A stretch of DNA of 64,000 bases from CADEFX01 sp963840425 (GTDB lineage Bacteria > Pseudomonadota > Alphaproteobacteria > Rhizobiales > Hyphomicrobiaceae): the NCBI GenBank assembly GCA_963840425.1, contig CAWIYZ010000034.1, positions 310,001 through 374,000 of the forward strand, written 5' to 3'. A program made the translations under genes and the position numbers. This document shows, piece after piece, positions 8,690 to 17,499 of the stretch. How positions within the stretch are numbered: position 1 is the stretch's first letter; each line of letters begins with the position of its first letter. The notes under the pieces were generated by a model. The model worked only from the letters and a program-made list of their open reading frames with translations. It searched no databases and was not told the DNA's origin.

Positions 8690-8888
8690 AGGCAGTCTCC
8701 TCCGATCGGGGTCTTGCCCGATTGTCGCGCGTCGGAAGGTGCCTGAAAAGTAGGCTTTCAGCGGAGTTTACCTCGATCGTCGACTTGCAATGGTTACAGT
8801 GCAGCCCAGTTGGCTATTTGCAGACATTTCCTTTTTGTGCAAACGACGTACAACGCCGATAGCGTTCGCAATGTCTTCGAGGATAGGC

Positions 8889-9521
8889 ATGAAGATTCCG
8901 GCCGAGCTGGCCGCCGGCTACCGTCGATTTCGTGCCGAGCGGTTCCTGATTGAGGCAAAGCGATACAAGGCGCTGGCCGCAGGCCAACGCGCCCGCACCA
9001 TGATCATCGCCTGTGCCGACAGCCGGGTAGACCCGGCCTCGATCTTCTCGGCCGCACCGGGCGAGTTGTTTGTGGTCCGCAACGTCGCCGCCATCGTTCC
9101 GCCGTGTGAGGAGACCGGTACCTATCACGGCACGTCGGCGGCCATAGAATTTGCCGTTGTTGATCTAGGCATCAGCAATATCGTTGTGATGGGGCATGGC
9201 ATGTGCGGCGGCATAGCCGCGGCGCTGGCGGCGGAGCAGCGTCCTGTCGGACGCTTCATCGGGCCATGGGTGGAGCTGCTTGCGGGCATCCGTGACGAGG
9301 TGATGCAACAGGTGCCGACGGCTGATACGGCCAGACGGCAGCGAACATTGGAGCAGATGGCGGTGCGCCATTCGCTGCGAAATCTCGCGACCTTCGACTT
9401 CGTCACCAAGGCCATCGACAAGGGGCGCTTGGCGCTGCACGGCGCCTGGTTCTCGATCAGCGAAGGCGAGCTTCAGTGGCTCGATTGGAGCACGGGTGAA
9501 TTCGAGCACATCGACGCCTGA
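8889..9521 (+). CDS. Beta-class carbonic anhydrase
   Basis: Catalyses reversible hydration of CO2 to bicarbonate. Zinc ligands are visible in CADSRVDP (Cys plus the Asp-Arg dyad) and in MGHGMCGG (His and Cys). GELFVVRNVAAIVPP and the typical C-terminal WFSISEGELQWLD follow the family order. ATG 8889 is preferred because GAGG lies upstream and the protein then begins MKIPAELAAGYRRFR, like known family members; longer in-frame starts at 8790 or 8871 add a non-conserved leader. About 210 residues, cytoplasmic. It diverges from the NTF2-like gene. Confidence 0.92.
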   Translation: MKIPAELAAGYRRFRAERFLIEAKRYKALAAGQRARTMIIACADSRVDPASIFSAAPGELFVVRNVAAIVPPCEETGTYHGTSAAIEFAVVDLGISNIVVMGHGMCGGIAAALAAEQRPVGRFIGPWVELLAGIRDEVMQQVPTADTARRQRTLEQMAVRHSLRNLATFDFVTKAIDKGRLALHGAWFSISEGELQWLDWSTGEFEHIDA

Positions 9522-9785
9522 CCTCACGGTGATGTGTCGGACGCCATGTCCGTTGTTGCTTGACGCGTATCCCGAAGCCGTTTATCAGCCTGCGCCATGA
9601 CGGATACGAGGACAGTCTCTGTCGTTTTGCGACGCCGCCGCGTCTGACGCTGGCGACGCTTGCTCGATCCGTATCCTCACGCACCAATCTGGATCAATCC
9701 GCGACGTCGCCTGGCAGGGACCGGGTGGCGCTGTTTGCGTTGTTCATTCCCTGGCCGGGCCGTTCTTCTGCAGGGGGAAAATCCC

Positions 9786-10445
9786 ATGTACGTCCATCCA
9801 GCCTTCAAGACCGATGATGACAAAGCCTGGAAATACGTGGAGGAGCGTGGCTTCGGCGCCATCGTTGCCATCGACGCGGGCAAGCCCGTCGCCTCGCACG
9901 TGCCGTTGATGACCATGGGTGGATTGGATAGCGGTCGCCTGCAGTTTCATGTTGCGCGCGTCAATCCTCTGCACGAGGTCATTGCCCGGGCGCCGGATGT
10001 TCTTGTGACCGTGTGGGGGCCGGATGCCTACATCTCGCCCGACTGGTACGTGAGCCACGACCAGGTGCCGACCTGGAACTACGTCAGTGTGCATCTGAGC
10101 GGCACCGCACGCAGACTTGCGCCCGATGAGGCCTTGGAGCACGTCGAAGCCCTGTCGCTGCGTTTCGAGGCGCGGCTCGCGCCCAAGAAGCCATGGTCGA
10201 CCTCGAAAATGCCGGCCAAGAAGCTCGAGGCGATGCTGAAAGCCATCGTCCCGATCGAAATTGCGATCGACAAGATCGAGGCAAGCTGGAAACTGGGTCA
10301 GCACAAGACCGCGGCGGATCAGTACGAGGTGGCACGCATGCTCGAATGGCGCGGCGACTGGAATGGACAGGCTCTGGCGCAGGTGATGAAGGAGCGTTTC
10401 TCTGCGCTTGCCGCGGTTGCGGAAAAATCTGCCGAAGCCGCCTAA
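9786..10445 (+). CDS. PaiB-like FMN-binding protein
   Basis: A 219-residue protein of the PaiB family (split-barrel flavin-binding fold, annotated in Bacillus as a negative transcriptional regulator). Typical blocks are MYVHPAFKTDD at the start, ASHVPLM, FHVARVNPL, WYVSHDQVPTWNY near the middle, and KLGQHKTAADQ near the C-terminus. ATG 9786 follows a good GGGGGA ribosome binding site. Whether it regulates transcription or is a flavin oxidoreductase cannot be told. The next gene follows after 37 bp and is probably co-transcribed. Confidence 0.85.
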   Translation: MYVHPAFKTDDDKAWKYVEERGFGAIVAIDAGKPVASHVPLMTMGGLDSGRLQFHVARVNPLHEVIARAPDVLVTVWGPDAYISPDWYVSHDQVPTWNYVSVHLSGTARRLAPDEALEHVEALSLRFEARLAPKKPWSTSKMPAKKLEAMLKAIVPIEIAIDKIEASWKLGQHKTAADQYEVARMLEWRGDWNGQALAQVMKERFSALAAVAEKSAEAA

Positions 10446-10482
10446 AAGTCGCGAGGTGAGGATCACGCAAGGGAGACGGCAA

Positions 10483-10734
10483 ATGCTGAAGCTCAAGCCC
10501 AATTGCGAATGCTGCGACAAGGACCTGGCGCCGGACGCCGCCGACGCAGTCATCTGCTCGTTCGAGTGCACCTTCTGCCGCGAATGCGCCGATACGCGCC
10601 TGCCGGGCGGCCGTTGCCCCAACTGCGGCGGGGAGCTCGTGCGTCGTCCGGTGCGCCCTGTTGACCGGCTGGCAAAATTTCCTGCGTCTAGCGAGCGTGT
10701 CGTGAAACAGCACGCATTCTGCGCGGACGCGTGA
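10483..10734 (+). CDS. DUF1272 small zinc-binding protein
   Basis: An 83-residue cytoplasmic protein with paired cysteine motifs (CECC, CSFEC, CREC and CPNC) expected to hold zinc, the pattern of the DUF1272 family. ATG 10483 follows a GGGAGA ribosome binding site. The role of this family is unknown. It lies directly downstream of the PaiB-like gene. Confidence 0.82.
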   Translation: MLKLKPNCECCDKDLAPDAADAVICSFECTFCRECADTRLPGGRCPNCGGELVRRPVRPVDRLAKFPASSERVVKQHAFCADA

Positions 10735-10770
10735 AGGTTTCTTGGTCCGGCGCGAGAGTAGTCGAAGCGG

Positions 10771-11466
10771 TTATTCCGCGGCCAAGGCCGCTTTGGCAGT
10801 GATCGTGCTAGCGATCCAATCCTGGACGACATCGTCCGAGGGAGCCGGCCGATCCAATCCGAGCACGGCGCAGACTTCCTCGCAGTCCTCGAGTATCCGC
10901 CTTGCAGCTCTGGTCAGCTTCTCGCGGGCCACATTGATCACTCCGACGCTCTGATGCTTAGCCAATATCTTCGCTTCGCTGGCCAGAAGCTCGAACTGGT
11001 TCGTAACCTCGTCCTCCAGCATCTCGATACGGACTCGTGCGCCGTAGCTGCGGATCTCGGTATACGGGCTTCCTTTCTGAAAGACCTTCAAGCTCGTGCT
11101 AAGCCGAGCCACCTGCCCGAGCATCACCGTGCCTTGCGTGGACGGGTCCTCCCAATACTCCATCTCACAAACCTTGAGCAGGACGTGTACCTCGTCGCGA
11201 ATTGCCGCCGCCGCGTCGGCCACGAAGCGTTCGAACAGCTGATCCTGGGTTCTGACCTTGTATTGAATCATCCAAGCGGAGAACCCCAGCGTCGCGCCCG
11301 TCATCATTACTGTAGCAACGCCGCCGTCGATGACGGTGCCGTGAAGGGCGAACATCCAAGCCCAACCGCACGCAACCCCCACGCACCAAGCCGTTAGAAT
11401 CGGCGGCCATGGCGAGTAGTACAAAAACCACTCCCATCGCCCGGTGTTGATTTGTTTTCGCTCCAT
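10771..11466 (-). CDS. Hypothetical two-helix membrane protein
   Basis: About 231 residues. Two hydrophobic segments lie near the N-terminus (roughly residues 15-35 and 45-65), followed by a long charged, helical cytoplasmic domain. ATG 11466 places the start just before the membrane region; an upstream in-frame start at 11532 adds a leader of low plausibility. No known domain is recognised. It is convergent with the DUF1272 gene. Confidence 0.6.
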   Translation of the reverse strand: MERKQINTGRWEWFLYYSPWPPILTAWCVGVACGWAWMFALHGTVIDGGVATVMMTGATLGFSAWMIQYKVRTQDQLFERFVADAAAAIRDEVHVLLKVCEMEYWEDPSTQGTVMLGQVARLSTSLKVFQKGSPYTEIRSYGARVRIEMLEDEVTNQFELLASEAKILAKHQSVGVINVAREKLTRAARRILEDCEEVCAVLGLDRPAPSDDVVQDWIASTITAKAALAAE

Positions 11467-11562
11467 GGTGTCCGGTTGCTGGCGTGAGCTCGAAACCGAT
11501 GCGGCCACATCTACGCCGATTCGGAGCGCCAACAGAGGCGATCTACGCCCGGAAATCGCGCT

Positions 11563-12558
11563 CTAGATCCGCCCCGCCGCCACCGCGTGGCAGGCCGCGG
11601 CCCGATTGCCACGCTCGAGGAGTTTGGGCACCTCGATTTTGCACGGCTCGAACGCCAGCGGACAGCGCGGGTGGAAGGCGCAACCTTTCGGCGGCTCGAT
11701 CGGATTTGGGATCTCACCCTCGACCATCTTGCGTGGCCGACCGGTCATGGCGAGGTCGGGCACGGCGTCGAGCAGCATGCGTGTGTAGGGATGCTGCGGC
11801 GCGCGGAACAGCTCCTCGGTCGGCGCGATCTCGACGATGCGGCCGAGGTACATGACCCCGATGCGCGCCGCCATGTGCCGGACCACGGCCAGGTTGTGGC
11901 TGATGAACAGGTAGGTGAGGCCGAAGCGGTCCTGCAGATCACGCATCAGGTTCAAGATCTGCGCCTGTACCGATACATCCAGCGCCGAGGTCGGCTCGTC
12001 GCACACCAGGAATTCAGGATTCGACGACAGGGCGCGCGCAATGCAGATGCGCTGGCGTTGGCCGCCTGAGAACTCATGCGGATATTTGTGCCCGTCGGCT
12101 GGATCGAGACCGACGACGCGCAGCAGCTCGCCGACGCGATGGTCAATCTCCGCCCCGTCCTTGGCGAGGCCGAAGGCTTTGATCGGGTCGGCGATGATGC
12201 GGTCCACGCGCCAGCGCGGATTGAGGCTGGCGTAGGGATCCTGGAAGATCATCTGGATGCGCCGGCGCAGTCTCTGGCGCTCGGTGGCGCTGGCCGTGGC
12301 CCACATGTCGACTGCATCGATCGTGACTGCGCCCGCGGTCGGCGGCAGCAGGCCAACCACCATCTTGGCCACTGTCGACTTGCCCGATCCCGATTCGCCG
12401 ACGAGGGCAAACGTCTCCCGCCTGTCGATGCCGAAGGAGACGCTGGTGACGGCCTTGAGGAATTTCCGCTCCTCCCGCTCGATGGCGCGGTTCAGCCATG
12501 GCTTGGAGACATCGAACACGCGGGACAGGTTGCGGGCCTCGACCAGGGCAGCGCTCAC
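11563..12558 (-). CDS. Dipeptide/oligopeptide ABC transporter ATPase (DppF/OppF type)
   Basis: A 331-residue ATPase with Walker A GESGSGKST, signature FSGGQRQR, Walker B LVCDEPTSALD and the C-terminal oligo_HPY extension (GEIPNPIEPPKGCAFHPRC), diagnostic of peptide-transporter ATPases. It pairs with the DppD-type ATPase whose stop it overlaps by four bases. It is the last gene of a minus-strand operon running from 19086 to 11563. Confidence 0.93.
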   Translation of the reverse strand: MSAALVEARNLSRVFDVSKPWLNRAIEREERKFLKAVTSVSFGIDRRETFALVGESGSGKSTVAKMVVGLLPPTAGAVTIDAVDMWATASATERQRLRRRIQMIFQDPYASLNPRWRVDRIIADPIKAFGLAKDGAEIDHRVGELLRVVGLDPADGHKYPHEFSGGQRQRICIARALSSNPEFLVCDEPTSALDVSVQAQILNLMRDLQDRFGLTYLFISHNLAVVRHMAARIGVMYLGRIVEIAPTEELFRAPQHPYTRMLLDAVPDLAMTGRPRKMVEGEIPNPIEPPKGCAFHPRCPLAFEPCKIEVPKLLERGNRAAACHAVAAGRI

Positions 12559-13541
12559 TGGGCTGCCTCCACGGTGCTGCGGGCAACGAGCCAGCAGGCC
12601 GCCTGCGACAACCCTGCCGGCATCGGCTCAGGCCGCTCCGCTCGGCAGCGATCGAACGCATGTGTACAGCGCGGATGGAAGGCGCAGCCGTTCGGGATCG
12701 CCGTCAGCCGCGGCATGGATCCTGGAATTTGGACCAGGCGCCCGGCGGTCCCTTCCAGCGATGGGATCGAGCCCATCAAACCCTTCGTATAGGGGTGGTG
12801 CGGGTTCTTGACGATATCGCGCACCGGGCCGATCTCGGCGATGCGCCCCGCATACATCACGGCGACGCGGTCCGCCGTCTCGGCGATGACGCCCATGTCG
12901 TGTGTGATCAGCATGACGGCGGTGCCCCGCTCGCGGCACAGACGCTTCAGGAGCTGGATGATCTGTGCCTGGATCGAGACGTCGAGCGCCGTCGTCGGCT
13001 CGTCGGCGATCACCAACTCCGGCTCCGCACACAGCGCCAGCGCCAGCACGACGCGCTGGCGCATGCCGCCGGAGAACTCGTGCGGATAGCCGTCGATGCG
13101 TCTGTCCGCGCCCTGAATGCCCACTTCCGTCAGCAGCGCCACGGCGCGTTGGCGCGCTTGGCGTTCGTTGAGGTGCAGGTGCGTACGGATCGTCTCTATG
13201 AGCTGCTCGCCGACGCGGTAGAGCGGGTTGAGGCTGGTGAGCGGGTCCTGGAACACCATGCCGATGCGCTTGCCGCGGATCGGCCGCATGACGCTGGCCG
13301 GCAGATTGTCGATGCGCTCGCCCTTGAGACGCACCTCGCCGCCCGCAATCCGTCCGGGCGGCTCCAGCAGGCCGATAATGGCGGCGCCGGTCAGGGACTT
13401 GCCGGCGCCCGATTTGCCCACCACGCCCAGCACTTCACCCGGCGCGATATCAAACGAGACATCGTCGACGGCGACCAGCGAGCCTCGACGCGTCGGAAAC
13501 TCGACGCGCAGACCTCTAACACTGAGAGCGGGCTCGCCCAT
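12555..13541 (-). CDS. Dipeptide/oligopeptide ABC transporter ATPase (DppD/OppD type)
   Basis: A 328-residue ATPase with Walker A GKSGAGKS, FSGGMRQR signature, LVIADEPTTALD Walker B and an oligo_HPY tail (GSMPRLTAIPNGCAFHPRC). In peptide importers two different ATPases form a heterodimer; this one and the gene at 11563-12558 are that pair. It starts 7 bp downstream of the binding-protein gene. Confidence 0.93.
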   Translation of the reverse strand: MGEPALSVRGLRVEFPTRRGSLVAVDDVSFDIAPGEVLGVVGKSGAGKSLTGAAIIGLLEPPGRIAGGEVRLKGERIDNLPASVMRPIRGKRIGMVFQDPLTSLNPLYRVGEQLIETIRTHLHLNERQARQRAVALLTEVGIQGADRRIDGYPHEFSGGMRQRVVLALALCAEPELVIADEPTTALDVSIQAQIIQLLKRLCRERGTAVMLITHDMGVIAETADRVAVMYAGRIAEIGPVRDIVKNPHHPYTKGLMGSIPSLEGTAGRLVQIPGSMPRLTAIPNGCAFHPRCTHAFDRCRAERPEPMPAGLSQAACWLVARSTVEAAQ

Positions 13542-13548
13542 TACGACA

Positions 13549-15147
13549 CTATGGCTTGGGCGCGTAGAACTTCATGTACACCGCGTTCTGCGGCGACACG
13601 GGCAAGTCCCACTCTTTCTTCATGGCATACGCGAGTGCCTGCGTGTGCACGGGCAAGTGGGTGGTCTCGTCGTGCACGATGCTCCAGATCCTGGCGATGG
13701 TGTCATTGCGCTTTTCCTGGTCCGTTTCGCTCGACAGACTTTGGATCATCCGATCGAGCTCGGCGTTCGAATACCGCGTGGCGTTGTAGGAGCCCTCCTT
13801 GCCGGTACGGGAGTGATAGAGAAAGCTGAAAATATAGGCGCTGTCGAACGTCGGCACGCCCCAGCCAAGCAAATAGAATTCCGTCTCGGGCGGCTCCTTC
13901 TCGATCAGTGGGAAGTGCAGCGATTTCGACTGGGCAACGAGATTCACCTTTATGCCGATGCGCGCCATCATGGCAGCGGTGGCCTGACAGATGCCCTCGT
14001 CCGAGACGTAGCGATCATTCGGGCAGTGCAGCGTGACGGAAAAGCCGTTCGGGTAGCCGGCTTCGGCCAGCAGCTTCTTGGCGGCCTCTAGGTCCACCTT
14101 GGGAGGCGCGTCCATCTCCTTCGTGTAGCCATTGACGAACGGTGGCGCCAGCATTCCGGCAGGAATGGATTGCCCGCGCATGACCGCTCGCTTGATGGCC
14201 TCGCGGTCAATGGCCACGTTCATGGCCTTGCGCACGCGCTTGTCGGCAAAGGGATTACGGCCCTTGACGTCGGAGGTCTTGAGCTCGGGCGAGGACACGT
14301 CCATGCCGAAGAAGATCGAGCGGTTCTCGGGTCCGAAGTTCACTTTCAGGTTCGGCGTCTTCTCCAGCCGGGCGATGTCCTGTACCGGCACGTCCTGCAC
14401 GAAATCGACCTCGCCCGACAGCAAGGCGGCGACGCGCGTGGCATCAGACTTGATGGTGAGGTAGGTGATCTCGCTGGCGCCGAGCGGGAACTGGCCCTTG
14501 CCCCAATAGGCATCGTTGAGCTTGATCACGGTCTTGACGTCCTGCTCACGCGACACGAGCACATAGGCGCCGGTGCCGTTGGTGTTGCGGACCGCGTAGT
14601 TGTCTTTTTTCTCCTTGAAGTCCTGCACGGTCGTCGTGTTGTTCGCTTCCGACCATTCCTTGTCCATCATGAACAAGTTGGTGAGGTAGGCCGGCAGCAG
14701 CGGATTGGGCCCCTTGGTCTTGATGTGAATGGTGAGCGGATCGGCTTTCGTTACGGTGTCGACGGAGGTCAGAAGCCCCCGCATTCCCGATGTCGGCTGC
14801 AGCGCACGATTGAGCGAGAACACGGCGTCGTCGGCATCGAAGGCGCTGCCGTTGTGGAATTTGACGTCCGCACGCAGCTTGAACTCCCAGACGGTCGGGT
14901 CGCTCGTGACCCTCCAGGACATGGCCAGCGTCGGCACCAGCTTGCCGTCGATGTCGCGCAACACCAGAGGCTCGTAAATGAGGTGCAGGAGATTGTGGGT
15001 CGGTCCCTCGTTCTGCGCGTGCGGGTCCAGCGTCAGCGCATCGCCTGAGCGGGCCCATTTGAGCGGTTTGGCGTCGGCCGCGCCTGCGAACAGGCCCATT
15101 GCCGCCAACAACATTGCAGTGTGCGCGGCCTTGCCGAGCTTCATCAT
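13549..15147 (-). CDS. Peptide ABC transporter substrate-binding protein (SBP_bac_5), copy B
   Basis: A 532-residue periplasmic receptor. The signal peptide covers residues 1-26 (ending in AGAADA) and the SBP_bac_5 fold follows: LTLDPHAQNEGPTHNLLHLIYEPL, AMSWRVTSDPTVWEFKLR and DVKFHNGSAFDADDAVFSLNR. GGAGG lies upstream of ATG 15147 (ATGATG). It sits inside the operon between the permease and ATPase genes, whereas copy A is at the operon head. Confidence 0.9.
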   Translation of the reverse strand: MMKLGKAAHTAMLLAAMGLFAGAADAKPLKWARSGDALTLDPHAQNEGPTHNLLHLIYEPLVLRDIDGKLVPTLAMSWRVTSDPTVWEFKLRADVKFHNGSAFDADDAVFSLNRALQPTSGMRGLLTSVDTVTKADPLTIHIKTKGPNPLLPAYLTNLFMMDKEWSEANNTTTVQDFKEKKDNYAVRNTNGTGAYVLVSREQDVKTVIKLNDAYWGKGQFPLGASEITYLTIKSDATRVAALLSGEVDFVQDVPVQDIARLEKTPNLKVNFGPENRSIFFGMDVSSPELKTSDVKGRNPFADKRVRKAMNVAIDREAIKRAVMRGQSIPAGMLAPPFVNGYTKEMDAPPKVDLEAAKKLLAEAGYPNGFSVTLHCPNDRYVSDEGICQATAAMMARIGIKVNLVAQSKSLHFPLIEKEPPETEFYLLGWGVPTFDSAYIFSFLYHSRTGKEGSYNATRYSNAELDRMIQSLSSETDQEKRNDTIARIWSIVHDETTHLPVHTQALAYAMKKEWDLPVSPQNAVYMKFYAPKP

Positions 15148-15188
15148 GGTCTACCCTCCTTGTTTTGCCGCATCGGACACCATGGCAG

Positions 15189-16163
15189 CTACCGGAGCCT
15201 TGGGTTCAACGCATCACGCAGCCAGTCGCCGAGCAAATTCACCGCAAGCACCAGCGCTGCCAGGGTTACGCCAGGAAACGCCACCATCCACCAGGAACCT
15301 GAGAACAAGTACTTGTTGCCAATCTGAATCATCGTTCCAAGCGATGGCTCGTTGGGAGGCAGGCCAACGCCTAGGAAGGACAATGTCGCTTCGGTGATGA
15401 TGGCCAGCGCCAGATTGATGGTCGCAATCACCAGCACGGGCGAGAGCACGTTGGGCAACACGTGCTTGAACATGATCGCCGCCCGTCCCATGCCGATCAG
15501 GCGCGCCGCCTGCACGTACTCCTTGTTCTTCTCCACCAGCGTCATGCTGCGCACGGTGCGTGCATACTGTACCCAGAACGCCAGGCCGATCGAGAACACC
15601 AGTATCCAAAATTGCCCGCCGGCCAGCTTCCCCTTGAAGATGGTCTGCGCCACGCCGTTGACCATCAGCGCAATCAGGATGGCAGGGAAGGTCAGCATCA
15701 CATCGGCGATGCGCATGATCGCTGAGTCTGTATAGCCGCCGATGTATCCGGCGGCGAGGCCGAGCGAGACGCCGATGATGATGGCCATCAGGACGGCTAG
15801 CACGCTGATGGCCAGCGAGCTGCGCGTGCCATAGAGAATGGTGGACAGGATATCGCGCCCCTGGTCGTCCGTTCCGAGCAGAAAGCGCGGGTCGCCATCC
15901 TTGACCCAGGCTGGCGGCAGATTGGAATCGAGCAGGTTCAGCGACCCCAGATCGTACGGGTTGTGCGGTGCGATCAGCGGCGCAAGCACTGCAGCCGCCA
16001 CCATGAGAGTGGTCAGCAGCGCTGCCAGCATCACCAGATTGGAGCGCGTGAAGCTGTGGAACAGATCACTGTCGAAGGCGCGACTGACAATGCCGCCCGT
16101 GGATGGGACGGTTGGCCTGGCGGTCCCGGCTCGGGGCGAGGTGATATCCGTCATTTCACTCAT
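15189..16163 (-). CDS. Peptide ABC transporter permease (DppC type)
   Basis: About 324 residues. An N-terminal cytoplasmic stretch is followed by a first hydrophobic segment (NLVMLAALLTTLMVAAAVLAP) and then by the BPD_transp_1 domain, with the EAA-type loop around RLIGMGRAAIMFKHVLPNV. ATG 16163 is the chosen start with GGAGCGG upstream; an alternative in-frame ATG lies at 16154. It partners with the DppB-type permease 17 bp upstream. Confidence 0.9.
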   Translation of the reverse strand: MSEMTDITSPRAGTARPTVPSTGGIVSRAFDSDLFHSFTRSNLVMLAALLTTLMVAAAVLAPLIAPHNPYDLGSLNLLDSNLPPAWVKDGDPRFLLGTDDQGRDILSTILYGTRSSLAISVLAVLMAIIIGVSLGLAAGYIGGYTDSAIMRIADVMLTFPAILIALMVNGVAQTIFKGKLAGGQFWILVFSIGLAFWVQYARTVRSMTLVEKNKEYVQAARLIGMGRAAIMFKHVLPNVLSPVLVIATINLALAIITEATLSFLGVGLPPNEPSLGTMIQIGNKYLFSGSWWMVAFPGVTLAALVLAVNLLGDWLRDALNPRLR

Positions 16164-16180
16164 GCAGCAAGCCGCTCCTG

Positions 16181-17158
16181 TCAGATCTCGCGGCCAACGA
16201 GGCGGATGCGCGGGTCGACCCATACGTAGAGCAAGTCGACAATGAAGTTGATCAGAACAAATAGGAACGCGACCAGCATCAGGTAAGCCGACATCACCGG
16301 AATGTCGGCATTCTGCACGGATTGGATAAACAGCAGCCCCATGCCCGGCCATTGAAATACCGTTTCGGTGATAATGGCGAAGGCGATGATGGCGCCGAGC
16401 TGCAGGCCGATGATCGTGATCACCGGAATGAGCGTGTTCTTGAGCGCATGTCCGAAGTTCACGGCGCGGTCAGGGAGCCCGCGCGCGCGGGCGAACTTGA
16501 TGTAGTCCGTGCGCAGCACTTCGAGCATCTGCGAGCGTACGAGGCGCGTGATCAGAGTCATCTGGAACAGCCCGAGCGTGATCGAGGGCAGGATTAGCGC
16601 CTTGAGCCCCGTGGCCGTCAGCAGACCTGTGCGCCAGCTGCCGAGCCGCACCACTTCGCCGCGGCCGAAAGACGGCAACACGCCGAGGTGCACCGCGAAT
16701 ACGTAGATCAGCAGGATGCCGATCAGAAACGTCGGCAGCGAGATGCCGACAAGCGAGACGGTGAGGAAGATTTTGGACAGCCACGAGTCGCGATGGATGC
16801 CGGTATACACCCCCATCGGGATGCCGAGCAGGATGGCAAAGAGCGCAGCGGAAAGAGCAAGCTCGAGCGTAGCGGGGAAGCGGTCTGCGATCATTACCGT
16901 GACCGGCTGCTTCACCTGATACGAGATGCCGAAGTCGAACCGGGCTGCGTTCCAGATGAAGCGGCCGAATTGGACGGCAATCGGATCGTCGAGACCGAGA
17001 TCTTTTCTGAGCTGGAGACGATCCTCGAGGCTGGTGTCCTGTCCGACCATCTGGTTGACCGGGTCACCGACAAAGCGGAACAATACGAAAGCAAGCAACG
17101 CCACAGTCACCATGACTATGGCGGCCTCGAGCAGCCGGCGAATGACAAAGGCTAGCAT
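16181..17158 (-). CDS. Peptide ABC transporter permease (DppB type)
   Basis: A 325-residue permease that starts MLAFVIRRLLEAAIVM, the usual DppB opening, with six hydrophobic segments and an EAA loop (RARGLPDRAVNFGHALKN). The periplasmic region between the first two segments carries the conserved DPVNQMVG and LGLDDPIAVQFGRF blocks. It forms the channel with the DppC-type subunit. Confidence 0.92.
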   Translation of the reverse strand: MLAFVIRRLLEAAIVMVTVALLAFVLFRFVGDPVNQMVGQDTSLEDRLQLRKDLGLDDPIAVQFGRFIWNAARFDFGISYQVKQPVTVMIADRFPATLELALSAALFAILLGIPMGVYTGIHRDSWLSKIFLTVSLVGISLPTFLIGILLIYVFAVHLGVLPSFGRGEVVRLGSWRTGLLTATGLKALILPSITLGLFQMTLITRLVRSQMLEVLRTDYIKFARARGLPDRAVNFGHALKNTLIPVITIIGLQLGAIIAFAIITETVFQWPGMGLLFIQSVQNADIPVMSAYLMLVAFLFVLINFIVDLLYVWVDPRIRLVGREI

Positions 17159-17499
17159 GGCGGCATCGCATCAGCCTCACGCCGCCTAGCCCTTGGCGCA
17201 CTCAAGGGGTCACCTCCATGAGACCAAACTCGTTCATGCTGGAGCAAGTCTACATTGCATCTATGCCTTGAATCTTGCTCCAAACTGTAAACGAATAGCT
17301 CGGGGCGGCATATGAGAGGCATGCGGTCCCATCTCGAACACGCCAATCGGAAAAAGGCAATGGACGGCATGATTTCCGATTCGGACACAGCCATGGAGAT
17401 CTTGGATTTTTCCGTTCAGTTGCCGTTTCCACGACCTTGCGCATGGGAGCTGCCAGCCGCCCCTTGCTCGAAGCGGCTGGCCAATCCCTATCATTCATC
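17159..17499. other. Non-coding gap between dppB-type gene and binding protein A
   Basis: No convincing gene is seen in these 341 bases. The only clear structure is a hairpin at 17453-17480 (CCAGCCGC paired with GCGGCTGG, 12-nt loop), 20 bp past the stop of binding protein A on the minus strand. It may attenuate or end transcription between the receptor gene and the channel genes, a common way to keep receptor levels high; no T-run follows it. Confidence 0.5.
17453..17480 (-). terminator. Hairpin downstream of binding protein A
   Basis: An 8-bp perfect stem with a 12-nt loop, 20 bp beyond the stop of the gene at 17500-19086. It lacks a U-tract, so intrinsic termination is doubtful; RNA-end protection is an alternative. 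Confidence 0.4.
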